This document shows, piece by piece, positions 1 through 10,200 of a stretch of 64,000 bases of DNA. Source of the stretch: Pelomyxa schiedti (taxonomy: Eukaryota; Evosea; Pelobiontida; Pelomyxidae); the NCBI GenBank assembly GCA_020536535.1, contig JAHLWZ010000733.1, positions 1 to 64,000 of the forward strand, given 5' to 3'. Position numbers and translations under genes: made by a program. The notes under the pieces were generated by a model. The model was not told where the DNA came from and did no database searches. It worked only from the letters and a program-made list of their open reading frames with translations. Every line of letters starts with the position of its first letter. Positions within the stretch are counted from its first letter, which is position 1.

Positions 1-436
1 CCCTTCCCATAACCTTCCTTTCCGTTTTCCTCTGTGACCATATGATGGATTCTATGCTACTAGCTCTACATAATAATCCACTGCACACAGGAATCGTTAT
101 GACAGTACTTTGTTCCCTCACATCCCTTGTAATATCTCTATACATCTGACATAAAGAACAAAATGCATAACTTCTTTTCTGATGTAGAACTGTAGCTAGA
201 TTTCCTTCACCCCTGGTTGTTGGTTTTTTCCACCACACCACACAGCACAAGTTCCACATCCAACCAACACACCTCCTGGGAAAACACAACATTGAAAACC
301 CAAAAAGTTCGGTAGCCCCGCAGGATTTGATCCCCTAGAGCATATCTGGTTCATAGGGGCGAAATTTTTTTCATGTAGTTTTCCTCTGTGAATTTTTGCC
401 CTTCGCCCCGCCCTTTTTGCCTGGGGCAAAATTTGA

Positions 437-621
437 TATTGGCCTGACGATTCAAGTTCAGCAGAGCGTGTTGGGTTTGAAAGCCAGTTTCTCTGAAATC
501 TGTCCGTTTTTGGTTGTTGGCACCTTTTTGGGGGTTTCTCCCTTAGAAAAGAACAGAAGAAAATAAATAGAACTTGATCTCTTAATGTAACCACGGGTGG
601 CATGCGCAGCTCCGCGCACTC
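437..621 (+). repeat. left arm of an approximately 180-bp inverted repeat
   Basis: This segment matches the reverse complement of 2205-2376 along almost its full length, with scattered substitutions and small indels. The innermost part (around 600-621, with the palindromic core GCATGCGCAGC) is the best conserved. The two arms enclose about 1.6 kb. The arrangement fits a foldback element or a diverged mobile element with long terminal inverted repeats. No transposase is recognisable between the arms. Confidence 0.8.
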
Positions 622-689
622 CCTGCAGGTTGACAACTGTGCCCCCCAGGCATGCAGCGGGGTCTGTGGGCGGTGTGGGTGTGAGGTGA

Positions 690-880
690 AAAGTCCGCCA
701 CCTAAAACAAATGTATGTGAGATGCGGAAAAAGAGAAAGGAGGCCACATACCAGTATCACAAGGTGCCAGAAATACAGAAATATGCTGTGGTGTGCAACG
801 CTGGGAGCCTGGGTACCAACGCAACCTATCATGGTTGAGTGGGGTTATGATACAAAGGGAGGGGGATTTACCTTGGTGAC
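690..880 (+). repeat. diverged direct repeat, copy 1
   Basis: About 190 bp, beginning with TCCGCCACCTAAA, similar to 1455-1645. Shared blocks include GTGCCAGAAATACAGAAA versus GTGCCAGAAATGCAGAAA, a following GCTGTGGTGT, and ATACAAAGGGAGGGGGAT. An additional partial copy of the distal block lies at about 1395-1440. Function unknown. Confidence 0.65.
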
Positions 881-1454
881 AAGCTGTCATCTCAGCAGCT
901 GGCAGGCTCTCCTGTGCTTGCCACCTCATCCAGAGGAGGTGACCTAAGGGTAGATGAGAAGGAGAACTGTGGGTTAAAGGACAACTTGCCTATATCAGCA
1001 GCCAACTACAACGGGTAACATCTATCGTGCCATCATCTGCTGTTCCAAACTTGGTCATTCCGGGTGTCTGCCAGCATGTTAGTGGGACCGGGGAAGGCTA
1101 TGGTGGGTACAAACCGAATTCCAAGTCAGTGAGGAACAGTTTCCAAAGGTGTCCGCTTAAGTCTAGGGAAGACGTGAGGGGAAGAAAGAGGAAAGACAAG
1201 GGGACCTACCCAACTTCCCAGTCAGCGTGGAGTGAGTGTAAGTTGGGAACACGGCAGAGTGGAGTGTGGGAGCCCAGTGAGTGGGAGTGTAGGTGTGCAA
1301 GTGCAAGGGGTATTAGTGCTCAGGGGAAGAGGGTGAATGGCGGGTAAAGCCTGCCATGCACTATGTTTGTCAGTGGCGTCCATTGTCCTGTTGTTGTTGA
1401 GTGGTTATAAGACAAGGGAGAGGGAATGTACCTTGGTGATAGATTGTCAGCAGG

Positions 1455-1645
1455 TCCGCCACCTAAATAATATATGTGAGCTGCAGGGGAAAGAAAAAAA
1501 GAAGCCACCTACCAGCATCACTGTTCAAAGTGCCAGAAATGCAGAAAAGGGCTGTGGTGTACAACACTGGAACCTGGGTCTGGTTACCTACGTATCATGG
1601 TTGGGTGATAATACAAAGGGAGAGGGGGATGGGGATTTACCGATT
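1455..1645 (+). repeat. diverged direct repeat, copy 2
   Basis: Second copy of the 690-880 unit, at roughly 75-80% identity by eye. Both copies sit inside the inverted-repeat-bounded segment, so the element may have had an internally repetitive structure. Confidence 0.65.
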
Positions 1646-1795
1646 CCCTGCGGCACTCAGTCAGACTTCCGAACCAAGCCAGAGCTGCAGGTATCTTCTC
1701 TGTTTTTCTTTTTCGAGTTCACACTTTATAAGTGAAGGGTCTATGTTGCAGTCAGGAAATGGAACACAATAGTAAGTTTAAACAAGACTAAAGAA

Positions 1796-1885
1796 AAACG
1801 AGACGAGACGAAACGGAGTGGAGCGGAGCGAAACGGAACGGAACGGAACGAAACGGAGCGGAGCGTAACGAAACGAAACGAAACT
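1796..1885 (+). repeat. purine-rich pentanucleotide array (AACGG/GAGCG/AAACG type)
   Basis: About 90 bp of imperfect 5-mers, in order variants of GAGACG, AACGG, GAGCG, GGAACG and GAAACG. The strand is almost free of T. It lies just inside the right inverted-repeat arm. Such an array could be a simple microsatellite or a strand-asymmetric structural element; only the repeat itself is seen. Confidence 0.8.
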
Positions 1886-2204
1886 CGAAAGGAATAAATT
1901 GATACGATTACTTCCATCCTCGCTAATAAGCTGAAAAACCAAACATAAACTGAAGAGTTTTTATAAAAAGAAGACGATGACAACCTGCTGTCGATGTGGG
2001 TGTTGCTCTGTCTTCATATGTGGTCCGCCACCGACCCGCTGTCTATGTGGGTGTTGTTTGTTGGTCACGGCTCTGGGCACTTACGTCGGTGTTGTTTCTT
2101 TTTATTGTCGTGCAACTGATTGTTTTCACGGAAAGTGCAGTTCACCAACACAGAGCACTGGCACAGCTGCTGTCACATTCTCTACATGCGAGGCATTGTC
2201 CTGC

Positions 2205-2376
2205 GAGTGCGCGGAGCTGCGCATGCCACCCGTGAGATCAGGTTCTATTTATTTTCTTCTGTTCTTTTCTAAGGGAGCAACCCCAAATGGTGCCAACAAC
2301 CAAAAACGGACAGATTTCAGAGAAACTGGCTTTCAAACCCAACACCCTCCGCTGAACTTGAATCGTCAGGCCAATA
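2205..2376 (-). repeat. right arm of the inverted repeat
   Basis: Reverse-complement partner of 437-621. Homology starts at the shared GAGTGCGCGGAGCTGCGCAT and runs to the sequence before position 2377. Weak similarity may continue a few tens of bases inward. No target-site duplication is visible at the outer edges. Confidence 0.8.
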
Positions 2377-2645
2377 GGGTGCTCCCGGACTGTCCATGTG
2401 TGTAACGTACTACATAGTACTGAGCTAGTTCCAGAATAAAAAAGAAGTGTAAGTTAGCTTCCAAATGAACAAACAAAGTGGGGCCGCCTTGGATGTATCC
2501 AAAATTGGCTACCAAAAAAAATGTTTTTTTCCCCAGTGTATGTGTGGGTTCTCAAGGAACATTGGGTGTGGGGAAGCGGGGAAGAGCCGGGGAAGCGGAG
2601 CTGGCCCTGAATGTGTGAGTTGCGGGAACAGAAGTGGTTATAACA

Positions 2646-2970
2646 TACCAACGTGAAAGCTAGAAGTGTAACCAGTACTTCAGAACCTGTTCAGGTGGGG
2701 ACCACAAGGTCCATCAGCCTATCCCTGACCATGGACGCTGTTATGTCCGGGAACACCCTCAGCAGCATTCTCCAAACTGACGGCTCCACATCTGCGTACA
2801 GTGATACTATTCATAACCTGTGGGCTTTGTGAGTCAAAAAAGAGAAAAGGGAGCTTCTCTACCTCCTCCAGAGTGATGAGGAATGTGCGGGTCAACGACT
2901 CAACACAGCTTGTGGTTGGACATATTCAAATCGCGCAGCCAAAGAGTTATTATGTGATTTCACTTGATCT
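2646..2970 (+). pseudogene. decayed coding-like stretch with one in-frame TGA
   Basis: One frame stays open from about 2646, is broken by a TGA after the peptide ending HNLWAL (about 2830), and then continues in the same frame for some 45 further codons to a TGA near 2970. The first half has residues such as SLTMDAVMSGNTL; the second contains KRELLYLLQSDEECAGQRL. No Met begins it and I recognise no family. It may be a pseudogene, or an exon pair whose splice sites I have not found. Confidence 0.3.
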
Positions 2971-2999
2971 ACATTTATGTGCACATGTTTTTAGAGTTG

Positions 3000-4240
3000 C
3001 ATGGTGGTATGCAGGCAAGCAATTTAGTTAAGAATATCTATTGTATTGACTGTCACACTGAAAGGCTATCTTCGTAGCCTCGATGACAGCATTCCGTGAT
3101 TACATCATTTAGGAGGTAGTGCTGAGAGATGATGGGGTGGGTTGCTTCCACTTGTTTTGTGGTGGGTCCAGAAATTGTTGTGGGGAATGTAATTAGTGAA
3201 AGAGCAGCTTTAATACCCAAATGTCCCTCCTCACTTAATTTTTTGTACGAGGAGCTTTTCTGCAGGTACTGACAAGAGATCCCATGTTCACGCAGGAGAG
3301 TATGTTAGTTGTAACTTGCACTTGCGCGTAGATAGGTCTGACCTATTAGGTCGCCTTCCAAGTTGGGATTTTCTGTGTACTTTCTGTGATTAATCAAAAA
3401 ACAAGCTTGAGGAACGAACAAAAACGACGGTTTTGTCAGTATTGCCCGTGCGCACTCAACAACACAACTGCAACAAGTGACCATCAATGAATGATACGCA
3501 AGAGAGAGATTAGCATAGAATTCCAACAGAATGGAAATGCACACAAACACAGCCCCAGCCCGAGACTGGATATTTTCGCACTCAACTCCGTCGGCTCATT
3601 GCATACGCAATACACATGTGTGTGAATGGAGTCTCAGCAGAATTCCCCAACGCACGCGGTCACACAATCCGCAATCACGCTTCCGGCACTCTCATCGTCA
3701 ACCCAACACCACAGCGCATCTTTACGCGCAACAATGTCCAGCAACAACAACAACAACAACAACCAGCCAATGGTGTCATCAGGCACGCAACCACCGCGAG
3801 CGATCTCGCACCGCTGCATGGCATTTGTCTGTGTGCGTAACAACAGCGACAGCAACACTGCACGCCCCCACGTCGCAGCGTTGATCTCGGCATCACCAGA
3901 TCCCTTTCGAAATATTTTAAGTCTCCCGGAGTTGCAAGATCTCAGGTTGCAAAATCTCAGGTTTCCCCTCGATAAAAGGGTGTAAAATCAAAAAAAAAAA
4001 ACAAGGACAACCAACCAACCAACCACGACGACTACTACGGCGACAAGTAAGACTAAAACCAACGGCAACAACGTGCGTCTTTTCCCTGTTTCATTTTTTT
4101 CTTTCCCCGTAAGTTTATTATATTTCTCAGCCAATACTCGCACCACGGTAACGTACAACACACTAACTCAAAAAACTAAGTGGATTCCAATACCTTTTAA
4201 AGGTAAATAGAGGGTTAACCGTACCATTTTTATTTACGAA
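3000..4240. other. no supported gene; microsatellites only
   Basis: A frame starting at an ATG near 3734 reads a short poly-Asn run followed by an unremarkable sequence ending at 3985. The run is the CAA microsatellite translated, and nothing else supports it as a gene. Small tandem copies of a 15-bp unit with the core AGATCTCAGGTT occur at about 3940-3962, and a poly-A plus CCAA run lies at 3988-4024. Confidence 0.5.
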
Positions 4241-4266
4241 CATCCACTTGCATTTATTTAACAATG

Positions 4267-4370
4267 AGGTTGTACAATTTACCCATTCTCGAACTTATAC
4301 TTATGTATGCAATAGGAACTTCGAGAGGAGTGCGGGCGGGCTGCTTTTGGCAGGCAAATCCCCAGATAAC
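4267..4370 (+). repeat. perfect 104-bp direct repeat, copy 1
   Basis: Starts AGGTTGTACAATTTACCCAT and ends CCCAGATAAC. It is identical to 4429-4532, with unit spacing of 162 bp. Perfect identity in an otherwise diverged region implies a recent tandem duplication or gene conversion. Both copies are open in two frames, but no family is recognised. Confidence 0.95.
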
Positions 4371-4428
4371 GCCCCCAGCACTCTTCTTCTCAACAGAACA
4401 GTTGGATTTGGATTTCTGTCTGGTCTCA

Positions 4429-4532
4429 AGGTTGTACAATTTACCCATTCTCGAACTTATACTTATGTATGCAATAGGAACTTCGAGAGGAGTGCGGGCG
4501 GGCTGCTTTTGGCAGGCAAATCCCCAGATAAC
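4429..4532 (+). repeat. perfect 104-bp direct repeat, copy 2
   Basis: Identical partner of 4267-4370. The 58 bp between the copies is unique, so the event duplicated a 162-bp unit and either the spacer after copy 2 was lost or the downstream junction lies at 4532. Confidence 0.95.
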
Positions 4533-4919
4533 CCGAAACCTCTGAATTTCTTAGAAAACAATTGTTTTCCGTTCTCACACCATTTAAAATATCGGTTTTG
4601 TCGGGCAGGAAATTCGGCTGGGCTTTTGCAGGTATTGTGCACTCGGCGTACTCGTGCAGGTATGGTGTGCACCTGCGTGGGGCAGGGCCGACGCTGCCCT
4701 CCTTCCCCGCTTGCCCCCTTGCGCCTGCTGTTGGTGCTTGGGTTGCTTGGGCTGCCAACTGGGTTTTGTTGGTGTGGCTGCTGTGGTTGGTTGTGGTGGT
4801 TGCAGTTATGGGTGCCGCTGTTGGTGGTTGTGGTTGTTGGGGTGCTGGCTCAGACTTACGGAAAACACCACAATTCACTTCCACATGCACTCAATTTCAA
4901 TGGCAAGCCCAACCCCTAA

Positions 4920-5790
4920 GCCAGAATGGACAAGGTATACCAGTGAGGATGAAGTGCTGCTATCATGTTATAATGTTTATAGAGGAAAGAGCATTGACGC
5001 ATCTTCAACATCCACAAGTATATTCATATGAAAGTTCTCAACAGTAACTTCCTTGTAACAACTGAACCAATCAACGTTACCTCAGCCACTATACCAACTG
5101 CCCTTAATATCGTTCCCATATCTACATCACGAACCTAATTGATCCCAAAGTGGCAGTGGAGGTAGTGAGCAGTGACACTGCTTAAGTACTTACAAGGTGT
5201 CAGAAGGTTAAATAAGGAGAAGATAGAAGATCACACATAACAATCCTGCCACATCATAATCTCACGCATTGTGATCGAGTTCTGGAGGACAACCACACAC
5301 TGGAACACTACCGAGTTTTCCATAGAGACACTCTGCTCTTGAAATTCACTTCGCATGTGGGGTATGACCTCAACAGGGTTTTTACAGGTTCTAATTTCAG
5401 GCAGGTCATTGACAAAGCAATGTGTCCAATTCGCACTAAAGGGCAGAATTATGTGAGGTTCTGCACAGGGCTGATTGATTATGGAGAGCTATGAAGGTAT
5501 TGTTCAGACAAATGTTGACTTAACAGATCCACATATGCATTCCACCAGAATATGTGAACAAGGTCTTACTCTCATGTTACAATGTTTACAAGATACTCAG
5601 CATTGAAAGCACAACTGTTCTGGCTGTGAGACACATGGAAGTTCTGAACTACCACGATTACCATAATGACTTTCTTTGCCAACACACACTCACTTGAGGT
5701 AAAAAAGACCACCACCAGAGTCATGCCAAATTTGTTGAAGAAGAGGGTTTGTACCTTTGCTTCAACACCAAGTAGACATTGAAATTGGAA
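4920..5790 (+). pseudogene. fragments of a duplicated, unidentified coding sequence
   Basis: Two places, near 4950-5035 and 5565-5655, encode the same peptide theme: (E/K)VLL followed by SCYNVY, then SI(D/E), then a conserved M(K/E)VLN block at nucleotide level. Between them, 5220-5493 is open for about 90 codons without a start (it includes DTLLLKFTSHVGYDLNR). A plausible GT..AG intron joins about 5697 to 5723. I do not recognise the family. Stops and missing starts suggest relics of tandem duplicates. Confidence 0.3.
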
Positions 5791-6005
5791 CACGGTGGTC
5801 TTATTATATATTTATTTTTATATTTTTTATAAGTGTGTGGCGGGGAGCCGCGGAGGACTGGTCCGAGGTACCTTTGCCACAAAGTGGCTGAATAAAATAA
5901 TCAACAGACCGGAACGCTGTCATTTTCGTTATCGTCGCTCAGGATCGGCGGTCTGGTTTTTTTTATTCTTTTCGAAAATCGTAATTAGAAAACTTTGCGA
6001 CAGAG

Positions 6006-7142
6006 ATGAGTGGATCTACGCAGGAGGATCTCGTCCTTTATGCTGATGGTATGCGTTTAATACAGGTTTTTCTTTTTTTCATCAGTGGTGATGCGCAACA
6101 CCAAAACAGGGTCCTGCAAGAACAACGGAAAGAAAGTCAACTTGCGGGCTGGTGTTGGAGTATTCCACGAGGGTTAGTTGTTGATTGCCACTACTTCTGA
6201 CATTTCTTTTTACTTGCACACAAGAGTACTCGTCATTGAACGTGTGTGAGAGTTGGAGTGAGAGTTTAGGACAACCCACCAACCAACGAGCCGAGTTAGT
6301 GGCTGCTATTAGGGCTATACAGAAAGCCAAAGCAAAAGCACCGCTGCGGACTCTAGAGATAAGGACGGATAGTGTTTATGTTGTAAATGGTGGTTTAAAC
6401 CAACTACTTGAACCATCTAAACCTTGACAGGAATGAAGCAGTGGATTAAAAACTGGAAGAAAAATGGTTGGCAATCTGCTTCAAGGGCACCTGTCTGCAA
6501 TAAAGATTTATGGCAGACATTGGATGCCCTTGCATCAGATACACTGATTGCAAAAAATATTGTATGGACGCACTGCGCTGGACATAGTGGAATGTGCGCA
6601 CGCAGAAAACCTTTTTCTTTTATTGTTTACAATGTGTTCTATATTCAAGATATGGCAACGAAATGGCTAATAAGCTGGCCAATGATGCTGCAGACCAGTC
6701 TGCTCCTTCCGCAATCTTAGAACCAACTGGCCACGTGACCTCCCCCTTGCCTCGTTCTAACTCCTTTTCATCTACCACCACCAGTGCCCAGTCATCACCC
6801 GTCACACCAGTCCGCCTTACTATCTCCGCACCACTCCCGGCTTTGCCCACAATCCAATGTACTACCAAAAACCGCCCATCCACACCACCTCCATCAGCCG
6901 CGACCAACACTCCACCTTCACTCACTCCTGACACCACTCCCTCTTGTACCGCAACATCCGTACCCACACAACCCATGCCGCTGGGAAAGCGCGAAAGGCC
7001 TTTCCCTTCCCCCGACGTGACAGTCTGCACTGAACCTGACTCAAAAAAGTCTTGCATTCAGATACAGATAGTGGTTTCTACAGACAACACCAGCGGCGCC
7101 ATCACTTCTGTTGTTCCGTCTGTCACTCAGTACGACTTGTAA
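6006..7142 (+). CDS. ribonuclease H1 (type 1 RNase H), five exons
   Basis: Cleaves the RNA strand of RNA-DNA hybrids. Exons by eye: 6006-6048, 6110-6172, 6225-6389, 6431-6593 and 6650-7142, giving 308 residues. The RNase H fold is recognisable from the start: LYADGSC (first Asp), QRAELVAAIRAI (Glu), EIRTDS (third Asp), WIKNWKKNGW (basic protrusion) and THCAGHSG (the His loop). The fourth acidic position, in the GNE-x-A-D motif of other RNases H1, reads GNEMAN, so Asn replaces Asp. There is no N-terminal hybrid-binding domain. The final exon adds a long Ser/Thr/Pro-rich tail of about 140 residues that looks disordered. It is convergent with the PARP gene, with 79 bp between the two stops. Confidence 0.88.
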
Positions 7143-7221
7143 TCTTAGATACACATTTAAAATAGTTGAACTACCTTATCCGCAACAACAAAGACGAAAA
7201 TTTTATCTTTTTTTATGTTTT

Positions 7222-10200
7222 TTAACAGTTGACTAAAGCAATGTAACGAATTCTTACACGAGCGGGATCGTAAACCTAAGGCAAAGGAGGAGGGTGTTTA
7301 GTGGTAACATAAAATTTGTTGAGCTACATACAATATACTCACAGTGGCTGTTCGGGAAGTACTTGTGTGGTGGGGTTGGCTTGAATTCCGTGGGCTGAAT
7401 TTTGTTTGAGGATTGTTAGTATGATGAAGGGGAAGGGGAAGATTGGGGGTACACACAGGCTTATTTGGGACCATCACACCACAAGGGAGAACAACGGATT
7501 CATTAAAGTCTGGGCCTCGGGAGGCAACGGCTTTGGTGCTGTCAAAGCCCTCTGGGGGAGCTGTCATGTCTGTGTTTTTTTGGTTGTTTTTTTAGATCAC
7601 GGCGCTTTAGACTTGGTTTGGTGGTTACATTTATCTTCGTAGAACTCAGCCATTTTTCCCATTGCAACTTCACATAGAAGAAGTAACCCCTGGGAACCAT
7701 AGTGCGCTCTGCAGTAACCAACACTCTTCTCCAGCATATCTGCGAAGTAGATGCCCTTACCCCACCGGTAGCCAGTTGAAGGGGCTTCAATGGGAGCGAT
7801 GCACAGACCCTTCACAAGAATGCCAATAAAGTTAGAAACGGAGGAACCGTGCCACTAAAAAAAAAAGGTTAAAGAAAATTCAGAGGGAGGGTGGATGTCA
7901 ACAAGTAACAGCCGATTTTCACAAGTTTCAAAGGGTGCAAAGCGGGTAACTTCCTCCTCCCTTCTAACTCTGAAGAAAGTTTTCACAGTATCACGGTGAG
8001 AATATGTGTTTCGGGCGTATTTGAAAAGCAGCTACAGTTTTTGTAAGATTAATAGTTGTAATTTCGGCATCACACTTTAGCTTCTGTTGAAGTTTTGGGA
8101 ACTTCTTCAATAGAAATGTTGAGAGCTCGGAAGCAATAGTCGAAGGGATTCATTGAGGTAATATTAGCCTGAGCACCAAGAATAACCTTTTTTGGCCATT
8201 GTTATCAGTAACCTGAAGCGGAAAAGAGGTACCTTTGCTGCCACTTCAAGATTCAGAAGGGAGTGTATCATTTCAAGCTTGCTGGATATGTCTTTCATCT
8301 TCTCAAGTGGTTTCATGGGGGAGTTTTTGAATTCACCGTGAGGTATGAGTTCATAAAACTTCGAACTCTTAGTAAGGGACTAAGGCGATATCTTTACGAC
8401 CTTGTTGCTGAGATCCACAATTTTTTGGAAGACTTCAGAAATTTTTTCAGAGACAAGGGGCAAAGCTTGTGTAACAGAGGTATATTCCTCGGAAACAGCT
8501 TTCAGTTGTAAAAGAAGGGCACCTGCTTCCTCCAAGGTCGATTTTTGTAGCATTCCAAGAGGCATCAAGTGCTGGATTGCTCGCGTGAGATAAATGGAAA
8601 TAAAAAAAACCGCGTACCGTGTTAATTCCACTCGTTTTCATAGCTTGTGTTAGTGCAGACATGTCGGAAAGAAGTTTGATAAGCTCACAGATGCTATCCG
8701 GCAAATGGGATGGCGGGTATGTGTCAGGTTTGTTAAACGGCACCATGAAATCACGCAAATCAAATTTGCGGTGGTCTAGAAGAACCATGTTATATTTTCC
8801 CTTTTGTTTTTGGAAATGCTCTCGGTTACTCCAAAGGTTTCCAGATTTGGCCTATCTGGGTGAAAAATGAAAACAAAAAGTGAGAAACTACCTTGAAGAT
8901 ACTTTCAAACTCTTTGATGCACTCCGCACAATTGGAGAATGGAGTGTTCTGGAATTGCCCTGATAGAGGTGAGGTTGGTTTGGGGTGTGCTGCGGATTTA
9001 CCTGGGTCTCCCACTCTCCCCCATCGGTTCCACAAAATGTAAATATCCTTAACACTGTTGTAGAGAACTTGCATCTTATAGAACCTGGAAAAATAACCTC
9101 AAAACGAGATGAAAAATAACCATGTAACTACATGTTAACGCCATAGGCTCCACTCTTGATGTCCACTTTCATCATCAACAGGTCGTAAATATCTCCGGTT
9201 GGAGAAATGTAGACAGACACAGCATCACCAACGTTGAGCTTGGCTCTGTCGTCGACCTGAGAAGGGTTAACAGACCGTACACAAACAGAATAAATACCTC
9301 TGGAACACTAGAAACGACAGCAGTGGAGCGTGCCAAGTCTATCACTTTTTGAGCGTCCCCCATATAATCCACTATCGGCGGGAAGGCCACTGAAGTAACA
9401 GTACGGGATATCTTTCTACGTTCTTCTTCCACAATGCCGAGCTCGGAGAACGCCCGGAGCATCTTGGGCCTTTAAGACTTATGGTACAACAATGTTGTTC
9501 ATACCCTCTTGTCCCCTTGGAGATTGGAATAATGCACGGGTGTGAAGCCAGCTTTATCGGGAATTCTGGGGTCAGCACCATGCTGAATGAGATACTTGAG
9601 CATCTCCACATTTTCGTAGGAACCAAATCTCAGGGGATTCACCTACATTACTCGTTAAACATATGAAGAGCGACGGAGGTACTTACGCAGTGATGCAGTA
9701 CAGTCTTTCCTAATATATCTTGGAGGTTCATGGAGGGTTTGGGCTTGGAAAGAACCAAGAAATTGACCGCACCCATGTTATTTTTGCGCACAACGATCAT
9801 CAAAGGTGTCATCCTACCCAGACACGTGAACACTTCAGGAAAAAAAAGGTGACACACCCCCTGTCATCAGTCTGATTAATATCAGCACCATAGTCCAGCA
9901 GCATTTTTGCAGTTCCTTGGTACTCCCCAGATGGTCTTTGTGAAAATGCACCAGCCAGGAGTGATCTGGAAGAAATAAGTGTTTTATTACAAACTTGGTG
10001 CAGTACCGAATTAAAAGAGTAGTAGAATGTGTTTTCAAGGGTTCTCTGAATGTTAAATTCAGTTTGCACCGCGCAGAAAGGAGAAGTGCTGATATTTCGC
10101 CAATGTAACTTATCCTGGAGCCCTATGTTGTTTCGTAGTCAATTTATACTGTAAACAGGAAAACATCTAAGCATACAGAGAGCGAGTAAATGAGTGGAGT

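Larger units (their letters stand above)
1..6005. other. gene-poor, repeat-bearing region with decayed coding fragments
   Basis: I see no intact gene with recognisable domains here. Open frames are short, overlap on both strands and lack conserved motifs. The segment holds a pair of inverted repeats, two diverged direct repeats, a purine pentamer array, a CAA microsatellite (about 3742-3763), a CCAA run (about 4008-4024) and a perfect 104-bp duplication. It also has several stretches that read like protein but are broken by stops (2646-2970, 4920-5010, 5220-5493, 5550-5680). The contrast with the gene-dense remainder suggests a degenerate, possibly transposon-derived or formerly multigene segment. 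That origin is inference. Confidence 0.6.

Noticed and set aside
2820..2850. In-frame TGA as evidence for a reassigned stop codon
   Set aside because: TGA ends several well-supported genes in the window, for example the SH3 protein (36924-36926) and the beta-propeller RING protein (45085-45087), so a standard code is the simpler reading.
3734..3985. Poly-Asn open frame as a gene
   Set aside because: It is the CAA microsatellite translated; no conserved sequence, splice partner or supporting signal.
6006..7142. RNase H as part of a retrotransposon
   Set aside because: No reverse transcriptase or integrase nearby, and the domain is broken by four spliceosomal introns at conserved frames, which fits a cellular RNase H1.
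8169..8232. Two very short introns (20 and 18 nt) in the PARP helical domain
   Set aside because: A single 64-nt intron over the same interval restores the frame and the conserved [11 protein letters not shown] segment, while the short pair leaves a stop.
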